Positions 1 to 9,304 of a stretch of DNA of 64,000 nucleotides are shown here, piece by piece (position 1 is the first letter of the stretch; every line of letters starts with the position of its first letter). Where the stretch lies: assembly GCA_963732655.1 (NCBI GenBank), contig CAVTAI010000005.1, forward strand, positions 1 through 64,000, in the 5' to 3' direction. Under the pieces are notes generated by a model. That model was not told the DNA's origin. It did not search any database and worked only from the letters and a program-made list of their open reading frames with translations. Source of the DNA: CAVTWS01 sp963732655. Lineage in GTDB: Bacteria; Actinomycetota; Acidimicrobiia; Acidimicrobiales; SHLQ01. The position numbers and the translations under genes are program-made.

Positions 1-1
1 G

Positions 2-253
2 CCCGTCCCCGCCGGGGCCGGTTCGGTGATCATCAACGTCACCGCCACCCAGGCGACCGCCGAGTCGTTCGAAACCGCCTTCGCCGCCGGCGCCGAGCTT
101 CCCCCGACGTCGAACCTCAACACCGAACCGGGCGTCAACGTGGCCAATCTGGCCATCGCCCAGATCGGTCCGGACGGTCAGATCACCCTGTACAACAACG
201 CTGGTTCGGTGCATCTCATCGGCGACGTGTTCGGGTACTTCCCACCGGAATGA
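2..253 (+). CDS. C-terminal fragment of a secreted modular protein (5' end outside window)
   Basis: The reading frame is open from the first bases of the window and stops at 251-253, so this is the last 83 residues of a longer protein. It contains NVTATQAT, a SNLNTEPG segment, QIGPDGQITLYN and a closing DVFGYFPPE. The same landmarks, in the same order, close the large beta-helix protein that ends at 7161, and the match is best to that protein's third copy (FGYFPPE in both). The module is therefore shared by two neighbouring secreted proteins. I do not know a function for it; its position suggests a cell-surface or glycan-associated domain, which is inference. Confidence 0.8.
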   Translation, partial: PVPAGAGSVIINVTATQATAESFETAFAAGAELPPTSNLNTEPGVNVANLAIAQIGPDGQITLYNNAGSVHLIGDVFGYFPPE

Positions 254-327
254 TCTGCTGACGGAACCGACCTACGCGGAGTAGGCGGCAACGGGGGGAC
301 GGGCAACCGTCCCCCCGAGCCCGCGCG

Positions 328-393
328 CGGAGCTCAGCCGACGGCGCCCGACAAGCGCCGCGCCGGAGCTCAGCCGACGGCGCCCGATGAGCG
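328..393. repeat. Tandem duplication at the 3' end of the CoA-transferase gene
   Basis: Two copies of a roughly 30-bp unit beginning cggagctcagccgacggcgc lie at 328-357 and 364-393 (period 36). The second copy carries the stop codon and last codons of the minus-strand gene ending at 370, and the first copy lies just past that stop. The rest of the 254-369 intergenic stretch holds nothing else recognisable. Confidence 0.8.
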
Positions 394-1611
394 CAGATCG
401 GCGATCTCCTCGGTCGACAGGCCGAGCTCCTGACGCAATACGTCATCGGTGTGCTCACCGAGGCATGGGGGCGCCGATTCGGGGCCCTCGGCCATCTTCG
501 AGAGCTTGACCGGGTTGCCCGGGGTGATCACATCCTGACCGCCATCGGGGCGGGGGAACTCCACGATCATGTGGCGAGAGGCCACGTGGGGATCGGTGAC
601 CACGTTCTCGGCCTCGAAACACGGCGCGGCGGCGACGCCGGCGGCGGCGAGAGCGTCACAGACCTCGACGGCCGAGCGGGAACCGGCCCAGGCCCGCACC
701 GCATCGCGGATGGTGTCGAGATGGGTCAGCCAACCGCTCGCGTGGCGAAACGTTCGTCGCCGAGCCAGTCGGGCTGTTCGATCAGGTTCACGAACAGTTC
801 GAACTGCGCCTCGCGTCCGATCTGGATGACGATCTCGCTGCCGTCGCCCAGGGGGAACCCGTGGTTGATCAGCTCGGTGGGCGTGCGGGGGTCCTTGCCG
901 AGCGACCAGTAGTTCGGTACGAGGTCGGCGAACGACACCATGCAGTCGTACATGGAGATGTCGACGTACTGCCCCTCACCGGTCTGGTCGCGGTGCCGGA
1001 GTGCGGCGAGGATGCCGATCACCGCGAACATGCCCGCAGCCGGTGTCGCCCAGCGCCCCGACGGGCGACACCTTGATGGGCTCGTCGGGCCGCCGGTTCA
1101 GGTTGTAGAGGCCGGCCATGGCCTCGGCGATGGGGGCGAATGCGGGCCAGTGCCCGTAGGGACTCTCGACGGTGTTGCCGAAACCCGAGATCGAGCAATA
1201 GACGACCTTCGGGTGGGCGGCCGACACCACGTCGTACCCGAGCCCGAAGCTCTCCATGGTGCCCGGTTTGTAATTCTCGCAGACGACATCGAACTTCGGC
1301 ACCAGCCTCAGGAACACGTCCTTGGCCGCCGAGTTCTTCATGTCGAGGCCGATGCTGCGTTTGCCCATGTTGTTGCGCAAGAAGGTGGCTCCTGCGAAAC
1401 GTCCGGCGGCATCGGTGATGCCCGGGGTCGATCCCCGTCCCAGGTCACCCCGGGTCGGGTGTTCGACCTTGACCACCTCGGCCCCGAGTCGGGCCAGCAA
1501 CTGGGTCGCGTAGGGCATCGACTGCATCTGCTCCACCGCGAGCACCCGGATGCCGTCGAGCGGCTTGCCGTAGCGGGCCGCGTCGGCGTTGGCGATCTCT
1601 CCAGCTTTCAT
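370..1611 (-). CDS. CaiB/BaiF family CoA-transferase, interrupted by two frame breaks
   Basis: Family III CoA-transferases move CoA between carboxylic acids. The N-terminal part shows GIRVLAVEQ, the LLARLGAEVVKVEHP nucleotide-fold motif and FDVVCENYKPGTME; the middle has DQTGEGQYVDISMYD; the end has GNPVKLS. These lie in three frames. One extra base near 1038 and one missing base near 738 would restore a continuous protein of about 413 residues, normal for the family. The ATG at 1611 has an AGAGG eight bases upstream. The residue usually occupied by the catalytic Asp (GF-D in characterised members) appears as Ala in PAFAPIAEAMAG, so either this subfamily works differently or the alignment needs care. 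The gene starts 28 bp after the aminotransferase and is probably cotranscribed with it. Substrate unknown. Confidence 0.85.
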
Positions 1612-1639
1612 GTGGGCATCCTCTGGAACTTGTGGCCAC

Positions 1640-2857
1640 TCATCGAGTCGCCGTGGCCACGGCATCGATGATGCGGTCGATCTCGGCATCGGTGATGACG
1701 AGGGGTGGGCAGAACGTGATCGCCGGCGGGATCGGTCGGGTGATCACCCCGAGGTCGAGCATGGTGTTGCGGACCGCAGCGGCGTCGAGGTGGTCGGGGA
1801 GGATGGCTGCGTAGACGGCTCCGTCGCCGCGAAGCCCGGCCAGCTGGCCGTCGTCGACGAGGCTCTGGAGCCCGGCGCGCAAGCGGGCGCCGATGCTGGT
1901 GGCTCGGTCGAGCAGCCCGTCCCGCTCGGTGACGGCGAGGGCGGCCACACCGGCCGCGGTGGCGAGCGGGTGACCCGAGTAGGTGTAGCCGTGGCGCATC
2001 ATCCAACTCGGCTCTGCCTCGAGCGGCTGACGGACCCGATCGCCGACGATGACGCCGCCGAGGGGGACATACCCCGACGTCACGGCCTTGGCGAAGGTGA
2101 TCATGTCCGGCCGTAGGCCGTAGTGCTGGGCACCGAACCACGTGCCCATACGGCCGAATCCGCAGATGACCTCGTCGAACACGAGGAAGGCGCCGTGATC
2201 GTCGCAGAGCCGGCGCAGGCTGGCCAGGTAACCGTCCGCCGGGGGGTGGACGCCCCCGGCACCCTGCAACGGTTCGGTGATCACCGCGGCGATCTCCGGT
2301 CCTCGTTCCGCGAAGAGCGTGGCCATGGCCTCGATGTCGTGCTGGCCGACCTGAACCACGTCGGCCAGGAGCGTGCCGTACCCCTCCTTGTTGAGTGGAA
2401 GACCCTGGGCGGACGTCCCGCCGTAGTTGACGCCGTGATACCCGGTCATCCGCGAGACGATCAGCTGGCGCTCGGGGTGGCCGGCCCGGGCGTGGGCGAG
2501 ACGAGCCAGCTTCATCGCCGAGTCGACCGCCTCGGAGCCGGAGCTGCAGAAGAACACCCGCGGGTCGTCGACGGGAGCGAGCCCGGCGATGGTCTCGGCC
2601 AGGCGATCGGTGGGTTCGGTGGTGAACGGATCGAAACACTGGAAGGCGGGCAGGGTCGAGGCCTGGGCGCCGATGGCATCGATCACCTCGCGGCAGTCGT
2701 ACCCGAGGTTGGCGTACCAGAGCGACGCCATGGCATCGACGTATTCGGTGCCTGAGTCGTCCCACACCCGCGCCCCCTGGCCCCGGACGATCCGGACGTA
2801 CGCCGAGGCGTCCTTGGCGGGAGGCGCAAATGGATGCAGGAAGGCAGGAACGGCCAC
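1640..2857 (-). CDS. Class III PLP-dependent aminotransferase
   Basis: Fold-type I omega-amino acid/pyruvate-type aminotransferase. Visible motifs are CSSGSEAVDSAMKLAR (phosphate-binding region), YHGVNYGG, EPLQGAGG, the VFDEVICGFGR cofactor Asp motif and TFAKAVTSGY with the Schiff-base Lys near residue 257, followed by YTYSGHPLATAAG. I chose the GTG at 2857, which has GGAG five bases upstream. The frame also extends to an ATG at 2941, but that would overlap the divergent haemoglobin start and add a low-complexity segment. Length (405 aa) fits the family. Together with the CoA-transferase downstream it may form an amino-acid or beta-alanine degradation pair; the substrate cannot be read from sequence. 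Confidence 0.88.
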   Translation of the reverse strand: MAVPAFLHPFAPPAKDASAYVRIVRGQGARVWDDSGTEYVDAMASLWYANLGYDCREVIDAIGAQASTLPAFQCFDPFTTEPTDRLAETIAGLAPVDDPRVFFCSSGSEAVDSAMKLARLAHARAGHPERQLIVSRMTGYHGVNYGGTSAQGLPLNKEGYGTLLADVVQVGQHDIEAMATLFAERGPEIAAVITEPLQGAGGVHPPADGYLASLRRLCDDHGAFLVFDEVICGFGRMGTWFGAQHYGLRPDMITFAKAVTSGYVPLGGVIVGDRVRQPLEAEPSWMMRHGYTYSGHPLATAAGVAALAVTERDGLLDRATSIGARLRAGLQSLVDDGQLAGLRGDGAVYAAILPDHLDAAAVRNTMLDLGVITRPIPPAITFCPPLVITDAEIDRIIDAVATATR

Positions 2858-2939
2858 AGGGACTCCAGGATCGGACGAGCGCAGCGAGTGTAGGAGCCCC
2901 GGGGCATCTCCGGCCGGACGAGCGCGCGACACTGTCGGC

Positions 2940-3329
2940 ATGAGCGAGACCGGTGAACCGACGACGGTGTACGAGCTGGTCGGGGGCGCCCCGACCTTCG
3001 TGGCCCTGGTCGAGCGCTTCTACGCCGCGGTTGCCGTCGACCCGCTGCTCCGCCCGCTGTACCCCGAAACCGACCTCGTCGGTGCCCGAGATCGCCTCGC
3101 GGGCTTTCTGATCCAGTATTGGGGCGGTCCCGATGACTACTCGCAGGAGCGCGGCCGCCCGCGCCTGCGGATGCGGCATGCGCCGTATGTCATCGGGCCG
3201 GCCGAACGCGACGCCTGGTACCGCCACATGAGCGATGCGGTGCGGGCCGGGGGGTTCCCCGGGCCGGCCGAAGAGGCGATGCTCGACTACTTCGAGATGG
3301 CGGCCAACTCCATGATGAACGTGGGTTGA
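2940..3329 (+). CDS. glbO: Truncated haemoglobin, group II (GlbO type)
   Basis: A 129-residue 2-on-2 haemoglobin. The B-helix ERFYAAV carries the distal Tyr, the E-F region reads QYWGGPDDYS, the proximal histidine lies in RMRHAPY near residue 80, and the G-helix Trp is in RDAWYRHM, all typical of group II truncated globins. Known members bind O2 and react with NO or peroxide in actinobacteria. The ATG at 2940 overlaps on the opposite strand with an alternative start of the aminotransferase; the two genes diverge from a short region rich in CGCTCG-like sequence. Confidence 0.93.
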   Translation: MSETGEPTTVYELVGGAPTFVALVERFYAAVAVDPLLRPLYPETDLVGARDRLAGFLIQYWGGPDDYSQERGRPRLRMRHAPYVIGPAERDAWYRHMSDAVRAGGFPGPAEEAMLDYFEMAANSMMNVG

Positions 3330-3366
3330 CCAGCACGACCCTCGAATGGGCCCACCGGTCGTTCGC

Positions 3367-3867
3367 CTACTCTTCGATGGGGTAGGGCGAGATGTCGATC
3401 GGTTCGTGCGGCAGGTCACCGGCGATGATGGCCGGGAGGAACTCGCGGAGGCGTGCCGGCAACACCGGCTCGTCGTTGGCGAGCAGCTCGTCGAGGGGCC
3501 ACCATCGCGCCCCCATCATCGCCGCCGCTTCGAGCGCCTCCAGATGGGCGGGGGCGTAGTCCTCGGTGCCGTCGCTCCAGGCCACGTGGATGCGTTCACG
3601 CGAATCGAAGAAGTAGCCGGCGAACGTGAACTGCACGTGCTGGGTCCAGATGCACGGCCCCACCTCGGCTCGGGTGAATCCAGCCTCCTCGTAGAGCTCG
3701 CGCATCGCGGCATCGGCACTCGATTCACCGGCGCTGACCCCGCCGCCGGGGATCTCCCACCACGGCGGCTTGTAGGGATCGATCGGGTCCTCGGACCGGA
3801 TGAGGAAGATCCGGTTGTCAGGATCGAGCAGGACGACTCGGGCGGCAGGCCGGCGGAGCGTGAACAT
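3367..3867 (-). CDS. Nudix hydrolase
   Basis: A 166-residue protein with a full Nudix box near residues 41-64: GGGVSAGE, seven residues, then RELYEEAGF, matching the GX5EX7REUXEEXGU pattern that binds Mg2+ and cleaves nucleoside-diphosphate-X bonds. A short beta strand (ARVVLLDPDNRIFLIR) precedes the box and WWEIPGGG leads into it. The C-terminal part has WWPLDELL, common in ADP-ribose or MutT-like members, but the substrate cannot be assigned. It converges with the haemoglobin gene with 37 bp between stops. Confidence 0.9.
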   Translation of the reverse strand: MFTLRRPAARVVLLDPDNRIFLIRSEDPIDPYKPPWWEIPGGGVSAGESSADAAMRELYEEAGFTRAEVGPCIWTQHVQFTFAGYFFDSRERIHVAWSDGTEDYAPAHLEALEAAAMMGARWWPLDELLANDEPVLPARLREFLPAIIAGDLPHEPIDISPYPIEE

Positions 3868-3997
3868 CGGGGGCGAACACTACCGCGCTCGGTGACGAAG
3901 CCGGATTGTTGAGACCCAGGTCCTCAAATTCTCACCTATACCCGGCGACGGGAGCCCTTACGGTGCCGGGTGGTCCGGTAGGGTGAGGAGCGTTCAG

Positions 3998-6900
3998 ATG
4001 TCGTCGATGGGCTCACGTGGTCACGACCGGACACCGGTCGAGGGGAACCGTGCCGCTCGCCGTGCGGCGAGGAAACGAGCCGGCTCGCTCGGACGAAGCC
4101 GGGCCAAGAACGTGGCCCGGCTGGCCCTCGGTGGCGTGGCCGCGACGTCCGGTCTCGGTCTGGTCGCGGTTCCATCTGCCGATGCCGCCGGGCTTCGTGG
4201 TGGCGAACACGAACAACTCTGGCGCCGGCTCGCTCCGAGACGCCATCGACCAAGCCAACCTGAACGCCGGGCCGGACCTGATCACGTTCGACTCGAACGC
4301 CACAGGCACGATCGTGCTCGACAGCGAGCTGTTCATCTACGACGACCTGATCATCGACGGTCCGGGCGCCAGCGCGTTGGCGGTCAGCGGCAACGACGTT
4401 ACCCGGGTCTTCCAGCTCTACAGCTACCATGCTGCTCCGGCGATCAATGTCACGATCGAGGGGCTGACCGTCGCTGATGGCAACTCCGGCGGGGGCAACG
4501 GCGCAGGCATTCTGGCCTTCCACACCAACCTGACCCTCGACTCGGTGAACGTGGTCGACAATGCGACGACCGAGTTCGGCGGGGGGGTGTCGTTCGTGCC
4601 CTACGACAACGGCAACGTGCTCGAGATCGTGAACTCCGTGTTCTCGGGCAACTCGGCGGCCAACGGCGGAGGCGTCGCGATCGGTGGAGACCAGATTTAC
4701 GACAACACATCGGTCCACATCGCCGACACCACCATCAACGACAACGTGGCGAGCAAATAGGTGGCGGCCTGTTTCAATTGTTGCGTCCGACACGGTGATC
4801 GAGCGCTCCGTCGTCAGCGGCAACGTATCTGACTTCCTCGGCGGCGGGATCGGCGCGTTCTTCGTGGTCGACGAGGCCTACGACATCGAGCTCGGGGGTT
4901 TCCGTGCTCTCGATCCGTCAAGCGGAGGTCTGCATGTCCTCGACTCGGTCGTTTCGGGCAACTCGTCGACTGTTGGCGGCGGGATCGGTACCTACTTCGT
5001 CGCAGGCGCGATCGTCGTCGAGGGCTCGGATGTCGAGCGGGAACTCGCGACTGGCATGGGCGGCGGCGTCGGTACCTTCTTGCTCGTCGCGCCCCTCCAG
5101 ATCGAGGACTCGACCATTGCGGGCAACGTGGTCACGGCCCAGGAATCCTTGGCGTTCGGAGGGGGTGTCGGTGTGTTCCAGCTCGGCGAACCCACCGGTC
5201 CTGGCTTCATTGCCGATGGTCCCTCCGGTGTTCTGCGGCCGGATTCGGCCTCGGTGGCCGCGATCCGGAGTGAGGTCGGCGCGGTGATGGCCGAGATATC
5301 GGAGGATCGTGGGACGACCCTCGGAAGTGTCCTGGCCGCTCTCGACCCCGGGCAAGCCGGCATCGAGGTGACTCGATCGACGCTCTCGGGCAACTCCGGT
5401 GGTCTGGCGGGTGGAGGTCTGGCCGTGCTCCAGTCCACAGGCCCGGCGCCCATCCTGGTCGACACTTCGACGGTGTCAGGCAACACGGCGCTGCTCGGCG
5501 GGGGCTTGGTGTTTGGAAACATGTACACGCAGCCCGTGATCTCCCACTCCACGGTGTCGGGCAACAGCGCCACCGGCGGCCCCGGCGGCGGCATCTTCGG
5601 CGGTGTCTACGATGAGTCAGCAGTGGGCGACCATGTGGTGCTCGACCATTCGATCGTGACCGGCAACGAGGCGACGACGACGTTCGAGGAGTACCAGTCT
5701 CAACCACCCGGGCTGTTGGTGACGGGTGCGGACAATGACCTCGTCGGCGAGTTCACCGCCGAATGGTCGATCATCCAGGATCCGGGTACCGCAGTCGTCG
5801 CCGATGTGGTCGGGAACCAGTTCGGGGTCGATCCGTTGCTGGGCGCGCTGGCCGACAACGGCGGACCGACCCTGACGAGGATGCCCGGCACCGGTTCGCC
5901 GGCGATCAATCTGGGCGACCCGGCCTTCGTCGAACCCCCGGCCACTGATCAGCGCGGCGTGGCCCGCGTGGCTGAGGGCCGCGTCGACATCGGTGCGGTC
6001 GAGGTCGCGCCGCCTCCACCGACGTGCACCGATTTCACCGCCATCCATCCGATCCGCGCCCTCGACACCCGCGGCGGCGCCGGGAACGTGCCCGCAGGGG
6101 TCAAGGTCGGCCCGCACGGCGAGGTGTCGATACTGGTCACCGGCCTCGTCGGGACCGGCTCGACCGGCGTGCCGTCGACCGGCGTGAACGCGGTTGCGTT
6201 GAACGTGACCTCGACCGAGGCTACGGCACCGTCGTTCGTGACCGTCTGGCCCTCCGGCGAGGTCATGCCGGCCACGTCGAATGTGAACACCGACCCCGGT
6301 GTCGACGTGCCGAACATGGTGATGGCGAAGGTCGGAGCGGATGGTCGCGTCCGCATCTACAACGACGCCGGCTCCACCCACCTCGTCGTGGACGTCCTCG
6401 GCTGGTTCGGAACCTGTGGTGACTACGTCGCGCTCTCGCCGATCCGGGCGCTCGACACCCGTAACCCGGCCAGCGCCACGTTCGGCGCCGGCGAGACCCG
6501 CGTCGTCCAAGTTCTCGGCGTCGGCGGTGCCAGTGGCGTGCCGAGCGGCGATGTCGAGGCGGTCGTGTTGAACCTGACCTCGACCGGTGCCACTGCGGGT
6601 TCGTTCCTGACGGTGTGGCCATCAGGGACGGCGCAACCGAACGTGTCGAACCTGAACACCGAGCCGGGCACCGATGTGCCGAACCTGGTGATCGCCCAGC
6701 CGGGCGCCGACGGTCGTGTCAACGTCTACAACGACGGCGGCACCACCGACGTGGTGGTCGACATCATGGGGTACTTCAACTCCGAATCGAACTACGTGCC
6801 GGTCACGCCCGGACGGGTGCTCGACACCCGCTCCGCCCTCGGTGCCGCCGGGCCGCTCGGTCAGTTCGCGACCCGGACCTTCGGTGCCGCCGGTACCGGG

Positions 6901-7161
6901 CTGCCGGCTCCGGCGGGTGCGGCCTCGGTGATCATGAACGTCACGTCGACCCAGGCCACCGGAGCCTCGTTCGTCACCGCGTACGCGTCGAACAAGCCCC
7001 TGCCGCCGACCTCGAACCTCAACACCGAGGCCAACGTCGACGTCGCGACCCTGACCATCGCCCAGGTCGGTCCCGACGGTAAGGCGACCATCTACAACGA
7101 CGCCGCGAGCACACACCTCATCGGCGACATCTTCGGCTACTTCCCGCCCGAGGACCTGTAA
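3998..7161 (+). CDS. Large secreted beta-helix protein with three C-terminal repeat modules (frame broken)
   Basis: The ATG at 3998 is preceded by GAGGAG seven bases upstream and opens an Arg-rich N-region plus a hydrophobic stretch (LALGGVAATSGLGLVAV) ending PSADAA, a likely export signal. The mature part begins FVVANTNNSGAGSLRDAID, typical of right-handed beta-helix surface proteins, followed by many SGNS/GGG turns (for example SVVSGNVSDFLGGGIG). From about 6025 three tandem modules of some 120-130 residues follow, each with an ALDTR-like start, NVTST, SN-N---, a V-YND segment and a V-D--G-F ending. The frame changes near 4190, again near 4757 (an in-frame stop at 4758-4760) and near 4785, while homology-like sequence continues in each frame. 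Reading errors are the likeliest cause. Function unknown; probably surface-exposed. Confidence 0.75.
6025..7161 (+). repeat. Three tandem protein modules (about 125 residues each)
   Basis: Modules run about 6025-6411, 6412-6777 and 6778-7155 within the beta-helix gene. Each starts with a PIRALDTR or GRVLDTR motif, has NVTST or NLTST followed by AT---SF-T, then SN-NT, a gly-Asp-gly turn (GADGR or GPDGK), V/I-YND and a final D-(L/M/F)G(W/Y)F. They differ enough at DNA level to be old duplications. A fourth, separate copy ends at 253. Confidence 0.85.
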
Positions 7162-7315
7162 AGGAGGATCACCCTCACTCGCTCGCTTCGCTCGCTCGGT
7201 TCGGGCGAGTTTCTGGAGGGGTCGGCTGCGCCGGCGCTCATCGTGGCTGCACCGGGATGGCAAGCCACACCGGTGCAGGGCGGGGGGAATCGCAGTGCTG
7301 GCCGACCAGGGCTGG

Positions 7316-7909
7316 TCAACTCGCCGGCCGGGTGCCGCGCAACCCCGCCCACGCCAGCTCACCGATGAGCGTGGAGCTCCGCTCCATATCGCCGGCCAGG
7401 CCCCCGGTGTGGAGCAGCCGCCGGCACGAGGCGACGATCATGCCCACGACCCCGTGGGCGAGCAGGACGCGGTCGTCGAAGTCGAGGTCGTCACGGTGGA
7501 TCGCCGCCGCCAGGTTGGCGGCCAGGCGCGCCTCGATGTCGGCCACCGCGGCGGCGAACTCGGGTTCGCCATGGGTGCCATCTCCGAAGAACACGCGGAA
7601 CGCGGCCGGATGGCTCTGGAAGAACGAGAACACGGCCGCCACCCCACCCTCCACCTGCTGGCGGGGCGAGGACTGCTCGAGGGCACTCTGACTGACGGTG
7701 TCCCACAGCCGCTCGCTGATGTCGCGCAGCAGCACCAGGAACAGGTCGTGCTTCGACTCGAAGTGCTGATAGAGCACCGGCTTGGTGATCCCCGCCGCCT
7801 CGGCGACGGTGTTCATCGTCGTGGTGTGGAAACCCTCGCGTGCGAACGACTCGATCGCGACCTCGATCAGTTGGCGACGACGCTGGGCCGCAGGCATCCG
7901 CTTCCGCAT
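7316..7909 (-). CDS. TetR family transcriptional regulator
   Basis: A 197-residue protein. The N-terminal domain (about residues 10-55) is a TetR helix-turn-helix: RRRQLIEVAIESFAREGF, TTTMNTVAEAAGITKPVLYQHF, ESKHDLFLVLL. The C-terminal helical domain has a FFQSHPAAFRVFF segment as seen in regulators of lipid or fatty-acid metabolism, but the ligand is unknown. It stands alone between the beta-helix gene and the membrane protein gene. The 154-bp gap downstream (7162-7315) is GC-rich with CGCTCG-type self-complementary sequence and no gene. Confidence 0.9.
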   Translation of the reverse strand: MRKRMPAAQRRRQLIEVAIESFAREGFHTTTMNTVAEAAGITKPVLYQHFESKHDLFLVLLRDISERLWDTVSQSALEQSSPRQQVEGGVAAVFSFFQSHPAAFRVFFGDGTHGEPEFAAAVADIEARLAANLAAAIHRDDLDFDDRVLLAHGVVGMIVASCRRLLHTGGLAGDMERSSTLIGELAWAGLRGTRPAS

Positions 7910-7955
7910 GGGCGCACAACGTAGCGTCCGCAGGTGTCGACGAGCCGGAGAGTTC

Positions 7956-8252
7956 CTAGCGCCAGGCGTCCGGCGACGGATCGGCGTCCTCGCGGGCCGC
8001 CGCCTTCACCGCGTATCCGAAGACGATGGCCGGCGCGAGGACCGCCGATCCCACGACGAGCGCCGCCACGATCCCTGCGCCGACGGCGCCGTCGAACCCC
8101 GACGTGAAGCCGATCACGAACAGGACGATCGCCAGCCCGAAGCAGAGGTACCCGACCCGCTGGCCCAGCTCGACGGCCCGGGCGACCCGAGCCCGCCGCT
8201 CGACCACGGGGTCGGCGTCGGGGTCGGGTGCGGGCGATGGGGGAGGGTTCAT
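7956..8252 (-). CDS. Small two-TM membrane protein coupled to the GT4 gene
   Basis: A 98-residue protein with a Pro/Asp-rich N-terminus and two hydrophobic segments (GYLCFGLAIVLFVIGFTSGF and GIVAALVVGSAVLAPAIVFGY). The ATG at 8252 overlaps the stop of the upstream glycosyltransferase as ATGA, which argues for translational coupling and for this start over upstream in-frame alternatives. I recognise no functional family; it may be a membrane partner of the glycosyltransferase, which is inference from the overlap. Confidence 0.7.
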   Translation of the reverse strand: MNPPPSPAPDPDADPVVERRARVARAVELGQRVGYLCFGLAIVLFVIGFTSGFDGAVGAGIVAALVVGSAVLAPAIVFGYAVKAAAREDADPSPDAWR

Positions 8253-9277
8253 GGCATCCATCCGGCGTCGGCGATCAGGGCGGAGATCCGGCGAGCCATG
8301 GCCTCGTGGGAGAGGTGCTCCACCGCCAGGCGGTGGTTCGTCTCGATCATCGACGCGTCCGGCTCGGCGAGGAACGAACGGATCTGCTCGACCTCGTCCA
8401 CGCCGAACCACCGGAACCCGAGAGCCCGCAGCTCATCGGCCACCGGGTACGGCCCCACCACGACCGGCTTCCGGTGGATCGCCGCCTCGATCGGCGGGTT
8501 GCCGAAGCCCTCCCACGTGGACGGGAAGGCCACCAGGTCGGCGGCCGCGTAGAGATCGGGACGGGAGAAGTCGCCCCACCACACCACCCGGCAGCCGGCG
8601 GTCTCCAGCAGCGAATCGAGGGTCGGTCCGTAGCCGTCCTCGGCGGGACCGAGCAGCCAGTACACGCCACCCAGTTGCTCGGTCAGGGCGAGAGCGGCTG
8701 GGATGTTCTTGCGCTCGATGGCTCGCACCGGGTGCACGACCAAGGTCTCCTCGGGCGCCACGCCGAGGCGCTCACGGGTACCGTCACGATCTCCGGCCGG
8801 GGGATGGGTGTCGAAGCCGTTGTAGATGGTGGTGGCGTCGAGGCCCCGCTCGGCCATCTCGAGGCGCGTCATCTCGTTGATCGTGACGTGGCGCCAGGCC
8901 GGATCATCGGGCGGCAATTCGGTGATGTGCTCGAAGCGCTCACGCTGCCATGGCGGGTCGTGATGATGGAGGAGCGCAGGACGTCCACGGAGGGCGTCGG
9001 CCAGGGCCATCGAGGCCGGCAGGTTCAACGGGATGGACAAGATGTTCTCGACCAGCACGAGGTCGGCGTCGAACAGGGCGGTCTCCAGCTCATGGCGTGC
9101 GGGGGGACCGCTGGCGGCGATCGCCAGTCCGGGAACCGTGCGGTCGACCGGCCCCTCACCGGCCACGGTGACGATCTCGAACCCGAGGCCGGCCAGAACC
9201 TCGGCCCACGTCTCGGCGACGACGGAGACGCCATCGGAGCCGCCGAGCCGAAACGAGACGATCGCACACCGAGCCAC
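8249..9277 (-). CDS. Glycosyltransferase, family 4 type (GT-B fold)
   Basis: A 342-residue protein. The N-terminal half has GGSDGVSVVAETWAEVLAGLG, the glycine-rich start of GT4 enzymes. The C-terminal half has VHPVRAIERKNIPAALAL (an R/K pair contacting the sugar-nucleotide phosphates), YAAADLVAFPSTWEGFGNPPIEA (the conserved E-x7-E loop) and GPYPVADEL. GT4 enzymes retain anomeric configuration and use nucleotide-sugars. Divergent from the GH63-like gene with a 27-bp gap between starts. The acceptor is unknown. It could act on compatible solutes or surface glycans. Confidence 0.85.
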   Translation of the reverse strand: MARCAIVSFRLGGSDGVSVVAETWAEVLAGLGFEIVTVAGEGPVDRTVPGLAIAASGPPARHELETALFDADLVLVENILSIPLNLPASMALADALRGRPALLHHHDPPWQRERFEHITELPPDDPAWRHVTINEMTRLEMAERGLDATTIYNGFDTHPPAGDRDGTRERLGVAPEETLVVHPVRAIERKNIPAALALTEQLGGVYWLLGPAEDGYGPTLDSLLETAGCRVVWWGDFSRPDLYAAADLVAFPSTWEGFGNPPIEAAIHRKPVVVGPYPVADELRALGFRWFGVDEVEQIRSFLAEPDASMIETNHRLAVEHLSHEAMARRISALIADAGWMP

Positions 9278-9304
9278 GGCCCCGACGCTACCGTTCGGCC
9301 TCGC

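Noticed and set aside
451..3419. Long open frames opposite the CoA-transferase and aminotransferase genes
   Set aside because: High GC sequence leaves long antisense frames; none shows protein-family features, while the minus-strand frames do.
3909..3941. TTGAGA ... CTATAC as a promoter for the beta-helix gene
   Set aside because: The spacer is about 21 bp and the region is GC-rich; not reliable.
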